DNA of 64,000 nucleotides from positions 1-64,000 of the forward strand of contig CANSRH010000006.1 in NCBI GenBank assembly GCA_947649365.1, in the 5' to 3' direction. A model generated the notes under the pieces. That model saw nothing but the letters and a program-made list of their open reading frames with translations, had not been told where the DNA came from and ran no database searches. The DNA is from an uncultured Mycoplasmatota bacterium. GTDB lineage: Bacteria > Bacillota_I > Bacilli_A > RF39 > UBA660. Shown here one piece after another: positions 32,417 to 42,331 of this stretch (its first letter is position 1; each line of letters opens with the position of its first letter). Position numbers and translations under genes: made by a program.

Positions 32417-34363
32417 TTCTTCGGTACGATCAATTCCCACATTTGTTGTCGTATTTCCTTCGCTTCCCTTAACATAATAAAATACTGCGGCATTTCCATC
32501 TTTAACAGGATCACCAGTAACTGGATCCTGTAAAATACCTACAATATTATCAGGAGTATCATACCAATGTGCTTCGGTATCTTTCAAATAATCCTCCATA
32601 GTTTCTATCCAAATATTTTTAGCCCACCGACTCGTTTCATTTCCTATTTCTCTTGCATCATCATATCCAAGCCAAATCATAAGCAACCCATCAGGATTAT
32701 AACCTACAGTCCAATAATCCGTTTTAGTAGTTCCAGTTTTTAAGGCATACTTTTTGCTCATCTTATTAGCAATAGACAAAGCAGTTGGAGACGTATAACT
32801 TTGAAACTTAGAATTACTAGTATTTGTAAGCATTTCATTTAAAATATAAACATAATTAGAATTCAAAACCATCTTTTTTTTATTCTTATGCTCATACAAA
32901 ACATTCCCATTCAAATCTTCCACTTTTTCTATAAAATAATTATCTGTTCTATAGCCGCCATTAGCAAGAGTAGTATAACCTTGGACATAATCAAGCATAT
33001 TTAGTTCACTTGTTCCAAGAGCAAGAGAAGGATTTGCTGCCATCTCACCAGTAATTCCCATTTTCTTTGCAGTATCCACTAAAGTCTCTTCCCCCAAAAA
33101 CAAATGTGTTTTCACGGCATAGATATTATCCGAATACGCAAGTGCTGCAGCCATAGTAATCTCCTTATTTGCATACAAATTATTATAATTCGCAGGACTA
33201 TAAACTTTATTATTAGAAAAAACAAAATTCGTATACTCACTCATAAACTTAGAAGAACTAGTCATTCCGTTTTCTAAAGCAGCATAATAAAGAAAAGGTT
33301 TCATAGTAGAGCCCACTTGTCGTTTTGATTGAAGCGCTCGATTGAACTGACTCTCTGCATAATTCATTCCACCTGTCAAAGCTCGTACAGCTCCACTCTC
33401 AGGATCTACTAAAACACTCGCAATTTGCATTGCCTCATCCGTCACTTGATTCAAAATAGACTCTTCTAACTTGGTTTGAGCATCCATATCCAAAGTTGTA
33501 TAAATTTTTAAACTTCCAGAATCCAAAAGAGAAGTAGGAATGCCTGGTAATTTTTCTAACTCTTTTAAAACTGCATCTTGGTAATACATAAGCATTTGTA
33601 AATTATTCGTTTCTCTCTTCCCATAAATCGAAACAGGATTTACAAACAATTGATGATAAGTTTCCTCATCAATCAATTCATTATTTAGCATAGTAAGAGC
33701 AACCACTTTTGCACGCTCAATACAAGCATCATAATGGTTCACTGGATTAAAACGACTAGGATTTTTAGGAATACCAGCAAGCATAATCGCTTCCTCTAAA
33801 GTTAACTCACTTGCATCCTTATCAAAATAATAGCGACTAGCATTCATAATTCCATAATTTCCAGCTCCAAAATTAATAGTATTCAAATATCCCTCTAAAA
33901 TCGCATCCTTATCATAATGGACTTCCAATTCCAAAGTTAAAAAAGCCTCTTCAATCTTCCGTTTCCAAGTTTGATCAAAATCCAAATACATATTTTTAAT
34001 ATATTGTTGACTAATGGTAGAAGCACCTTGTACAATGGTATGATTTTTAATATTGGTCATCATTGCTTTCGCAATTCGTAAATAATCAAATCCTTGGTGT
34101 TTATAAAAATTTTTATCCTCTACACTAATCACTGCATTCACCAAATGAGTAGAAATATGTTCCAAATTAACCCATTCGCTTGTTCCACTCCCCTGATAAA
34201 TTAAAGTATTCTCTCGATCATAAATATACATTTGACCGATATTAGCAAGCTCCAATTTGGGACTAAAATACGCATAGGCGTACAAACCTGTCATAACAAT
34301 TAGAAAAGCAACAAACAAAAAAACACTAGATTTTACAAGAAATTGTAATTTTCGCATGGTCAT
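32414..34363 (-). CDS. Class A penicillin-binding protein (transglycosylase/transpeptidase)
   Basis: ISVEDKNFYKHQGFD and GASTISQQYIKNM glycosyltransferase motifs; STMKPF (SxxK), KTGTTKTDYW. Confidence 0.95.
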   Translation of the reverse strand: MTMRKLQFLVKSSVFLFVAFLIVMTGLYAYAYFSPKLELANIGQMYIYDRENTLIYQGSGTSEWVNLEHISTHLVNAVISVEDKNFYKHQGFDYLRIAKAMMTNIKNHTIVQGASTISQQYIKNMYLDFDQTWKRKIEEAFLTLELEVHYDKDAILEGYLNTINFGAGNYGIMNASRYYFDKDASELTLEEAIMLAGIPKNPSRFNPVNHYDACIERAKVVALTMLNNELIDEETYHQLFVNPVSIYGKRETNNLQMLMYYQDAVLKELEKLPGIPTSLLDSGSLKIYTTLDMDAQTKLEESILNQVTDEAMQIASVLVDPESGAVRALTGGMNYAESQFNRALQSKRQVGSTMKPFLYYAALENGMTSSSKFMSEYTNFVFSNNKVYSPANYNNLYANKEITMAAALAYSDNIYAVKTHLFLGEETLVDTAKKMGITGEMAANPSLALGTSELNMLDYVQGYTTLANGGYRTDNYFIEKVEDLNGNVLYEHKNKKKMVLNSNYVYILNEMLTNTSNSKFQSYTSPTALSIANKMSKKYALKTGTTKTDYWTVGYNPDGLLMIWLGYDDAREIGNETSRWAKNIWIETMEDYLKDTEAHWYDTPDNIVGILQDPVTGDPVKDGNAAVFYYVKGSEGNTTTNVGIDRTEE

Positions 34364-34552
34364 TCACCATTTTTAGTATGGAAAATTATAAAATAAATAT
34401 AAGCAAGTAAACAACAAAAATGAATATTTCCAAAAAAAATATATATTCTATTAAAAAAACTACAAAATCCAATAAAACACAAAACCCTTGCTTTATTTCC
34501 TGTCAGGCCTAACAATCATTTTATAAAATACCAACAAGAAAGGAGAAAAAAT

Positions 34553-35263
34553 ATGAATCAAGAAAAGATTGGCAAATTTATCGCTGAATGTAGAAAAAAG
34601 CAAAAGAAAACACAAACAGAACTAGCAGAAAAATTAGGGGTATCCGACAGAACCGTTGGAAACTGGGAAAATGGCAGGAATATGCCAGATTTATCATTAT
34701 TTAAACCATTATGTAATGAACTAGCTATTTCTTTAAACGATTTAATGAGTGGAGAAAAAGTAACAGAAAAAGAATACCAAGAAAAATTAGAAGAAAATAT
34801 TATCAATACCATTCATTACACCAACAAGAAAATAGAAAGAAAAAATAATATTCTTAATGTACTCATAATAATCTTTGGAACATTCATTTCCGTTACAGCA
34901 CTAGCAATATTTCCAAGTGAAAGTAGTTGGGGAGCCATTTATTCGATTTTTGGAATAATCGTTTCCTCAGTAGGAATAAGTAAATTCACAAAACGGATTC
35001 CATATGGAAAAAGAATTCTATGCAATATTAGTTATTTTGTTCTCTTTCTTTTTGCATTTTTCTTAATCGATTATATTGGGGTAGTAAACATGAAGCAAGC
35101 ACCAAGATATTCAATAATGAAAATTACAGGAGAAGACATGGTTTATTACGATACACTTTTTTTTGATGTAGTAAGATGTAATAAAAACAAAGAAAACGAA
35201 ACATTTAAAATAATAAAAAATCAAAAATACGATAGAGAAAACATAGATACTTTTTGCAAATAA
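34553..35263 (+). CDS. XRE-family HTH regulator with C-terminal TM segments
   Basis: RKKQKKTQTELAEKLGVSDRTVGNWENGRNMPDLSLFKPLCNEL plus hydrophobic segments. Confidence 0.9.
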   Translation: MNQEKIGKFIAECRKKQKKTQTELAEKLGVSDRTVGNWENGRNMPDLSLFKPLCNELAISLNDLMSGEKVTEKEYQEKLEENIINTIHYTNKKIERKNNILNVLIIIFGTFISVTALAIFPSESSWGAIYSIFGIIVSSVGISKFTKRIPYGKRILCNISYFVLFLFAFFLIDYIGVVNMKQAPRYSIMKITGEDMVYYDTLFFDVVRCNKNKENETFKIIKNQKYDRENIDTFCK

Positions 35264-35372
35264 AAATCGAATTATTATAGGAAACATCTTTGGATGTTTT
35301 TTTCATTAAAAATAAAAGTTGAAATCAAGTCTAATTATTAGTATAATGACCTAGAAAAAAGAGGTGTTCCTC

Positions 35373-35735
35373 ATGGATTACAAAACATTTGAATTTAGCT
35401 TACTAAAAAATGACCAAGAAATACACAAAGAAATATACAGAAATCAAAGTGAAAACGAGAAAACAATACAATTTGATTGTTTAGGATACCAAACCACATT
35501 GGATTTAGAAACCGAGACCTTTACACGGAGCAATGACGAATATGAATTTTTCCTTGCCTTCCAAAAAAAATGTTGTACAATACACTTAAAAAGAGAAAAA
35601 TTAGATTTTGACATTCAAGTAGATGAGTGTGAATTAACAATTGCAAATAATAAAATCATTTTAGAGTATAGTATAGAAACAGAAGATGCAAAAAACAAAT
35701 TGCTATTTATAAGGAAGGATGAAACCCATGAATAA
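35373..35735 (+). CDS. DUF1934/YwiB-like protein
   Basis: Beta-rich 120 aa protein directly upstream of argS, as ywiB in Bacillus. Confidence 0.55.
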   Translation: MDYKTFEFSLLKNDQEIHKEIYRNQSENEKTIQFDCLGYQTTLDLETETFTRSNDEYEFFLAFQKKCCTIHLKREKLDFDIQVDECELTIANNKIILEYSIETEDAKNKLLFIRKDETHE

Positions 35736-37413
35736 AGAACTAAAACAAGTGATCAGCGAAATCAAAAAAGAAGAAATACCAGTAGAGCTAAAAATATCCA
35801 ATCGACCAGATTTATGTGATTATCAATACGATGGAATCTTTGGACTTGCAAAAGAAATGCATAAAAATCCTTATGAATTAGGAATAGAAATCGTAAATAA
35901 ACTAGAAGAGAATCCCACTTGCAAAGAAAAGTTTTCCAAAATAGAATGTGTACGACCAGGATTCATCAATTTCACCTTAAAGGACTCTTACATCAATGAA
36001 TTATTATCCAAAATGATTACAGAAGAAAAATACAATATCTCCATGCCAAAACAAGAAACCATTGTAATCGACTATGGCGGAGCCAATATAGCAAAACCGC
36101 TTCATGTAGGTCACTTAAGACCTGCAATTGTAGGAGAATCGATAAAACGAATTTTAAAATACATGGGACAAAATGTCATTTCTGACGTCCACTTAGGAGA
36201 CTATGGACTACAAATGGGCCAAGTAATTTATGGATTACAACAAGAAAATATTTCTCCAAAAGAAATTACTTTAGAAAAATTAGCAACTCTCTATCCCAAA
36301 ATAAGTGGACTATGCAAAGAAGATGAAACTATAAAAGGAATCTGTGAAAACATTACCAAAGAATTACAAGATGGAAAACAAGAATACCAAGAATATTTCA
36401 AAGAAATACTAAACATTTCCAAACAAGATATCAAAAAAATGTATGATTATCTAGGAGTTCATTTTGATTTATGGTTAGGAGAATCCGATGCCTACAAATA
36501 TATTCCAGAATTAACCGAAGAATTAAAAAAACAAAATCTAATAGAAACAAGCGAAGGGGCCAAAGTCATTCATGTAACAAGTGAAACAGACTCTTTGGAA
36601 ATTCCACCATTAATTTATCAAAAATCAAATGGCGGCTATTTATATGGAACAACGGATTTAGCGACCATTTATCAAAGAGAGATAGACTACAAACCAAATA
36701 AAATTTTTTATATAGCAGACAAAAGACAAAATCTTCATTTCACCCAAGTATTCCGTGTAGCAAAAAAATTAGAAAAAACCAAAGAAATAGATTGTGAATT
36801 TTTAGGCAATGGAACCATTAATGGTAAAGATGGGAAACCATTTAAAACCAGAGCTGGAGATACGCCAAAATTAGAAAATTTATTTAATGAAATCAAAGAC
36901 ATATTCTTAAAAGATGAACTACACAATGAAAACTATACAGAAGAAGATTTAGACAAAATTGTCAATTCTGTAATCAAATTTGCAGATTTACAAAATAGTC
37001 GAGAAAAAGAATATATATTTGATATCGAAAAATTCTCTAAAACTACAGGAAAAACAGGACCATATATCTTATATACTTATGTAAGAACAAAAAAAATTAT
37101 TAAAAACAATGAACAATATATAGACAAGTTATCAAAAACAATATATAATGTTCACGACCGAGAATTAAGAATGAAATTACTAGGATTAGAAGAAGCATTG
37201 AACATGGCTTTCAAAACTAGAATGTCCTCAGGTCTTGCTAATTTTCTTTATGAAATTTGCGTATTAGTGAATGCATTTTATGAAAACAATCATATTAATA
37301 ATCTAGAAGACAATAAAAAGAAAACCGATTGGGTCACTTTACTTGATTTAACAACAAGAATAATAAAAGATTTGTTAGATTTATTAGTAATAGAAATCCC
37401 ATCGAAAATGTAG
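35728..37413 (+). CDS. argS: Arginyl-tRNA synthetase
   Basis: DYGGANIAKPLHVGHLRPAIVGE; DALR anticodon domain. Confidence 0.96.
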   Translation: MNKELKQVISEIKKEEIPVELKISNRPDLCDYQYDGIFGLAKEMHKNPYELGIEIVNKLEENPTCKEKFSKIECVRPGFINFTLKDSYINELLSKMITEEKYNISMPKQETIVIDYGGANIAKPLHVGHLRPAIVGESIKRILKYMGQNVISDVHLGDYGLQMGQVIYGLQQENISPKEITLEKLATLYPKISGLCKEDETIKGICENITKELQDGKQEYQEYFKEILNISKQDIKKMYDYLGVHFDLWLGESDAYKYIPELTEELKKQNLIETSEGAKVIHVTSETDSLEIPPLIYQKSNGGYLYGTTDLATIYQREIDYKPNKIFYIADKRQNLHFTQVFRVAKKLEKTKEIDCEFLGNGTINGKDGKPFKTRAGDTPKLENLFNEIKDIFLKDELHNENYTEEDLDKIVNSVIKFADLQNSREKEYIFDIEKFSKTTGKTGPYILYTYVRTKKIIKNNEQYIDKLSKTIYNVHDRELRMKLLGLEEALNMAFKTRMSSGLANFLYEICVLVNAFYENNHINNLEDNKKKTDWVTLLDLTTRIIKDLLDLLVIEIPSKM

Positions 37414-37425
37414 GAGGAAAAGAAA

Positions 37426-37851
37426 ATGAATTTAAAAGATTTTACTAAAGAAGAGTTAGAAACTATGTCTTATGATGATATCGCCTACCATTTATTAAAT
37501 GAAAAGAAAAAACAAATGAAAATTATTGATTTATTCAATGAAATCGGATCATTAATTGGTTTATCATCACAAACAATTGAAGACAAAATAGGTGATTTCT
37601 TTGAAATGTTAACCTTAGACAAAAGATTTATCATGTTAGATGATGGTTCTTGGGACTTGCGAGTTCGTCATGCGCAAAATATTATTATTGATGAAGAGGA
37701 AGAAGATATCACTGCTGATGAATTAGAAGAAATAGAAGACCAAGAAGAAAATGAGGATTTGTTTTACGATGAAGACGAAACCGAGGATAGAGATGATGAT
37801 TTAAAAGATTTAGTTGTAATTGACGAGGATGAAGAAGACGGAATGTTATAA
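37426..37851 (+). CDS. rpoE: RNA polymerase delta subunit
   Basis: HARE-HTH N-terminus, highly acidic C-terminus; argS-rpoE synteny. Confidence 0.9.
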   Translation: MNLKDFTKEELETMSYDDIAYHLLNEKKKQMKIIDLFNEIGSLIGLSSQTIEDKIGDFFEMLTLDKRFIMLDDGSWDLRVRHAQNIIIDEEEEDITADELEEIEDQEENEDLFYDEDETEDRDDDLKDLVVIDEDEEDGML

Positions 37852-37891
37852 CTATTCTTTTTTCTTTTAAAAAATAGAGGGAGAAGAACAA

Positions 37892-38947
37892 ATGGAAGAA
37901 CGTTTAGAGGCGGTATTAAAAAGATACCATGAGATAGAAAATGAATTAATGAATCCAGAAATCATGCAAGATTTTAAAAAGATAAACACACTTTCTAAAG
38001 AACAAAGAACTTTAGAAGAATTAGTGAAAAAATACGAAGAATACAAAACAACACAAAATGTTATTAAAGAAGCAAAGAGTTTAATAAATGACTCGGAACT
38101 ACGTGAAATGGCTGAACTAGAATTAATTGAAAATCAAGAAAAATTAGAAGTCATTACTAAAGAATTAGAAATTTTATTAATTCCTAAAGATGAAAATGAT
38201 GGAAAAAATGTTATTATGGAAATTCGAGGAGCAGCAGGAGGAGACGAAGCGAATATATTTGCAGGAGACTTATTCCGTATGTATACGTACTATGCAGAAA
38301 AAAACAATTGGAAAATAGAAGTCATCAACGAAATTCCTGGAACCAGTGGAGGATTTTCTCAAGTAGAATACATGGTAAAAGGTGAAAATGTATACTCCAA
38401 ATTAAAATACGAAAGTGGAGCACATCGTGTACAAAGAGTACCAGAAACAGAATCACAAGGAAGAGTACACACATCAACAGCAACCGTAGCAGTCATGCCA
38501 GAAGTCGAAGATGTAGATATTGAAATCAAAGAAAGTGACTTAAAAATAGATGTATATCATTCAAGTGGAGCGGGAGGCCAATCAGTAAACACTTCCAATT
38601 CAGCAGTTCGAATTACACATCTACCAACCAATACGGTAGTAACATGCCAAAATGAACGAAGTCAAATGAAAAATAAAGAACAAGCTATGTCAATATTAAA
38701 AGCAAAAATTTATGATAATTTAGAACAACAAAAAAATAGTGAACTAACAGCAGAACGAAAAAGTAAAATTGGATCAGGAGATCGTTCTGAAAAAATAAGA
38801 ACCTATAATTATCCACAAAATCGTGTCACTGACCATAGAATAAACTTCTCTATCATGGAACTAGACAGAGTCATGGATGGAGCATTAGAGCCAATCATCA
38901 CAGCATTAATCACAGAAGACCAAAGAAGAAAACTAGAAGGCGAATAA
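37892..38947 (+). CDS. prfA: Peptide chain release factor 1
   Basis: RGAAGGDEANIF, GAGGQSVNTSNSAVRITHLPT, SGDRSEKIRTYNYPQNRVTDHR. Confidence 0.98.
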   Translation: MEERLEAVLKRYHEIENELMNPEIMQDFKKINTLSKEQRTLEELVKKYEEYKTTQNVIKEAKSLINDSELREMAELELIENQEKLEVITKELEILLIPKDENDGKNVIMEIRGAAGGDEANIFAGDLFRMYTYYAEKNNWKIEVINEIPGTSGGFSQVEYMVKGENVYSKLKYESGAHRVQRVPETESQGRVHTSTATVAVMPEVEDVDIEIKESDLKIDVYHSSGAGGQSVNTSNSAVRITHLPTNTVVTCQNERSQMKNKEQAMSILKAKIYDNLEQQKNSELTAERKSKIGSGDRSEKIRTYNYPQNRVTDHRINFSIMELDRVMDGALEPIITALITEDQRRKLEGE

Positions 38948-39669
38948 TGTTTACAAACAAAACATTAACAGAAAAAGACATAGAATTATTAAAAGAAAAA
39001 TATAGAAACAACTATATAGAGCAAATAGAAAAAGTAAAAAAAGGATATCCAGTACAATATTTGATAGGGAATGTAGACTTTTTAAACACCAATATAGTAG
39101 TCAATGAACAAGTTTTAATTCCACGATTTGAAACCGAATATTTAGTAGAAAAAATTTTGAAAAAGGTAGAAAAATACAAACAAAATCCTTTATCTTGCTT
39201 AGATATTTGTACAGGAAGTGGTTGTATAGCGATAGCAATGGCCAAAAATACAAACTTTAAAATCAAAGGGATAGATATTTCAAAAGATGCATTAAAAGTA
39301 GCAAAAGAAAATCAAAAAAGAAACGAAGTAAAAATAGAATGGGAACAAAAAGATATACTAAAAAACGAAACAATAGCAGATTATGAAATAATCATAGCGA
39401 ATCCGCCTTATATAGATAAGGAAGAAGAAGTGGACCCAGTAACAAAATACGAACCTCAAATTGCCTTATTTGCAGAAGAAAAAGGACTTCTTTTTTACAA
39501 AAAAATTTTAAAACAAATAAAAAACACGCCAAAATTAATTGCCTTTGAAATTGGCGAAAAACAAAAGGATACCATTACAGAATTTGCAAAATCCGCTTTT
39601 CCCAATGCAAAAATCACAATAGAGCAAGATTTATGTGGGAAAGATAGATATCTATTTATAGAACAATAA
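38947..39669 (+). CDS. prmC: Release factor glutamine methyltransferase
   Basis: LDICTGSGCIAIAMA, IIANPPYI; prfA-prmC order. Confidence 0.95.
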   Translation: MFTNKTLTEKDIELLKEKYRNNYIEQIEKVKKGYPVQYLIGNVDFLNTNIVVNEQVLIPRFETEYLVEKILKKVEKYKQNPLSCLDICTGSGCIAIAMAKNTNFKIKGIDISKDALKVAKENQKRNEVKIEWEQKDILKNETIADYEIIIANPPYIDKEEEVDPVTKYEPQIALFAEEKGLLFYKKILKQIKNTPKLIAFEIGEKQKDTITEFAKSAFPNAKITIEQDLCGKDRYLFIEQ

Positions 39670-39809
39670 AGTCAAGTTGATATAGAAATCTTTTACAAAA
39701 CTTGACATTTGATACTAGAAACGATAGAATGAGAATAGAATTAGTAACAAGAAGTCACTTACGAGTCACACAAAAAGAATAAAATGTTATTAATAAAGGA
39801 GTAAAAGAA

Positions 39810-41039
39810 ATGATTCAGTTTATTTATTATGCTTTATTTATTGTCACTCTTTTATACGGGTTGTACTTTGTGGTCACTGGATTTTTAGCATTTAAACATG
39901 AAGAAACAAAAGTACGTGCGTATAGGGCAAGGACAAAATTTGCGGTATTAATTGCAGCTAGAAATGAATCGCAAGTTATAGGAGATTTAATTAAAAGTTT
40001 AAAAGATCAAAATTATCCTGAGGATTTATATGACATTTATGCATTAATCAACAATTGTACAGACAATACATATGATGTAGCAAAAAAAGCAGGTGCAAAA
40101 ACAGTAAACGTAACAGTTCCTGTAAAATCAAAAGGAGACGTATTAAAATTTGCCTTTAAAAAATTAAAGAAAAAAGATTATGATGCATACATTGTTTTTG
40201 ATGCAGATAATGTAGTCCATCCAGAATTCTTAAAAATCATGAACAATACGTATCAATCAGGTTATAAAGTAGCACAAGGAAGAAAAGATAGTAAAAATAT
40301 GGAAGACAATTGGTTAAGTGCAAGTTATTCTTTATTCTATTACATTCAAAATTTCTTCTTTAACAAAGCTCGTATGAAAGTGGATGCTGCCGCCGCAATT
40401 AATGGAACAGGTTTCATGGTAGCAAAAAGTGTCATCGAAGAGGGATTTGATCCAAAGACTGTAACAGAAGATATAGAATTATCCATCATATGTGTACTAA
40501 GAGGACATAAAATTGCTTACATAGAAGATGCAATCACTTATGACGAACAACCGACGAAATTTGTCGATTCATGGCATCAAAGAAGTAGATGGAGCAAAGG
40601 AATCATTGAATGCAGTCGTCTTTACAGAAGAGAATTGCTCGCGAAATGGATAAAAGATAGAGATTTTTCTAGTTTTGACAAATTTATGTTTAGTATTGCC
40701 CCATACATTCAAATATTAGGAGTAATACTAACTTGCGTATTGGGAGTTTTCTATGTTTTAGGAATAGAATTAAACGATGTATTCTCTTACTTCTTCTCTC
40801 TAGGATTCATTTGTTTCGCGATTGGTTATCTTGGAGAAGTCATTATCAATATGTTTGTAAGTCTTTATTACAAAAGAGATTTATATGAAAATATTCATGG
40901 AATATTCTTATTCATGTTATTTATGTTATCATGGATACCAATCAATGCTATATGTTTGTTCAAAAAAGATTTAAAATGGGTAGAAATTTCTCACAATCGT
41001 AACGCAAATTTAGATCGTTTAGTGAATGAAAACAATTAA
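39810..41039 (+). CDS. Membrane family-2 glycosyltransferase
   Basis: LIAARNESQVIGDLI, DADN, EDIELS, QRSRWSKG motif, C-terminal TM helices; promoter TTGACA-N17-TAGAAT upstream. Confidence 0.9.
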   Translation: MIQFIYYALFIVTLLYGLYFVVTGFLAFKHEETKVRAYRARTKFAVLIAARNESQVIGDLIKSLKDQNYPEDLYDIYALINNCTDNTYDVAKKAGAKTVNVTVPVKSKGDVLKFAFKKLKKKDYDAYIVFDADNVVHPEFLKIMNNTYQSGYKVAQGRKDSKNMEDNWLSASYSLFYYIQNFFFNKARMKVDAAAAINGTGFMVAKSVIEEGFDPKTVTEDIELSIICVLRGHKIAYIEDAITYDEQPTKFVDSWHQRSRWSKGIIECSRLYRRELLAKWIKDRDFSSFDKFMFSIAPYIQILGVILTCVLGVFYVLGIELNDVFSYFFSLGFICFAIGYLGEVIINMFVSLYYKRDLYENIHGIFLFMLFMLSWIPINAICLFKKDLKWVEISHNRNANLDRLVNENN

Positions 41040-41087
41040 TTGAATAAAAAAACAAAAAATAAGACATAATTATTTAGGTGATAAAAA

Positions 41088-41594
41088 ATGAAAAAAATAA
41101 TTATAGTCTTATTTTTATTTACTATGATTTTATTTATAAACAAAGGAAAAGAAGAATACATCATTCCAGATAGTGCAATAAGACTTCGTGTCATAGCAAA
41201 TTCCAACACATTTGAAGATCAAGCAACCAAAATGGAAATCAAAAACAATATAGAAGATTTACTAAAAAACGATCTGATCAACATGCAAAACAAAAAGGAC
41301 GCAGAACAACTCTTAAACAATAAAATTCCTGAAATTAAAAATATGATCAACAACTATAACCTTACATACAAAATAAATTATGGGCAAAACTACTTTCCTG
41401 AAAAAAGTTACAAAGGAATTAAGTACGAAGAAGGAATGTATGAATCCTTAGTAGTAACCTTAGGAGAAGGAGCAGGAGAAAATTGGTGGTGTGTTTTATT
41501 TCCACCCCTTTGTTTAATGGATGCAACTGCAAGTGAAGCAAAAGACGTAGACTATCAATTTTTTGTAAAAAATATGTTTGAAAAATACATGTAA
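41088..41594 (+). CDS. spoIIR: Stage II sporulation protein R
   Basis: IIPDSAIRLRVIANSNTFEDQATKMEIKNNI, ENWWCVLFPPLC; downstream of prmC. Confidence 0.93.
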   Translation: MKKIIIVLFLFTMILFINKGKEEYIIPDSAIRLRVIANSNTFEDQATKMEIKNNIEDLLKNDLINMQNKKDAEQLLNNKIPEIKNMINNYNLTYKINYGQNYFPEKSYKGIKYEEGMYESLVVTLGEGAGENWWCVLFPPLCLMDATASEAKDVDYQFFVKNMFEKYM

Positions 41595-41604
41595 TGAGAA
41601 ACAC

Positions 41605-41637
41605 TTCCTCTTAGTATGATTTACTAGGAGGATTTTT
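41605..41637 (+). terminator. Terminator hairpin overlapping the mntP Shine-Dalgarno
   Basis: TCCTCTTAGTA-TGATT-TACTAGGAGGA + TTTTTT (11 bp with one G-U). Confidence 0.75.
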
Positions 41638-41638
41638 T

Positions 41639-42178
41639 ATGATAGAAATCATATCATTATTCATTATTGCGATTGCCTTAAGTATGGACACATTTTCCTT
41701 ATCTCTTGGAATAGGAACATCCAATTTATCCAAACGAAAATGTTTTCTATTCTCCATTTTAGTAGGAGCATTTCATTTTTTCATGCCCTTACTTGGGACC
41801 ATTTTAGGGAAAAAATTAGTAACATTTTTCATGTTAAAAAGTAATTTTTTATTAGGAGTCATTTTAATTTATTTAGCCATAACCATGTTAATTGAGATTA
41901 TCCATCCTGACGAAAAAGAAAAGAAAATGAACATTATGAACATGTTACTACTAAGTCTAAGTGTGTCCATCGACTCCTTTTCAACAGGAATAGGTCTAAA
42001 TGCTATAACAAGTAACATGTTTCTTGCTGTTATTATATTTTCAAGTGTAAGTTTTTGTTTTACTTATTTAGGTTTATTAATTGGTAAATATGCGAGTCGT
42101 CTTCTAGGAACTTATGCAACTATCTTTGGGGCCCTTTTATTAATTATCATTGGAATCACTCATTTGCTTCATTTTTAA
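41639..42178 (+). CDS. mntP: Manganese efflux pump MntP
   Basis: 179 aa six-TM protein; ALSMDTFSLSLGIG, SIDSFSTGIGL; next to spoIIR. Confidence 0.9.
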   Translation: MIEIISLFIIAIALSMDTFSLSLGIGTSNLSKRKCFLFSILVGAFHFFMPLLGTILGKKLVTFFMLKSNFLLGVILIYLAITMLIEIIHPDEKEKKMNIMNMLLLSLSVSIDSFSTGIGLNAITSNMFLAVIIFSSVSFCFTYLGLLIGKYASRLLGTYATIFGALLLIIIGITHLLHF

Positions 42179-42331
42179 TTTTTAGAAACGCAACACTATG
42201 ATGAAAAATAGCAAATAGCACGTTTACAATTTAGAATCTTTAAAAACGAAAAAAACTTGTAAAAGTATTCTAAATTTGACATTTTTCTCATAAAATTATA
42301 TAGTAAAAATGAATGAAGGAATAGTGATAAA

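Noticed and set aside
35728-37413. Unusual argS as a mobile paralog
   Set aside because: It is in the conserved ywiB-argS-rpoE order and has all class I ArgRS motifs; ordinary housekeeping copy.
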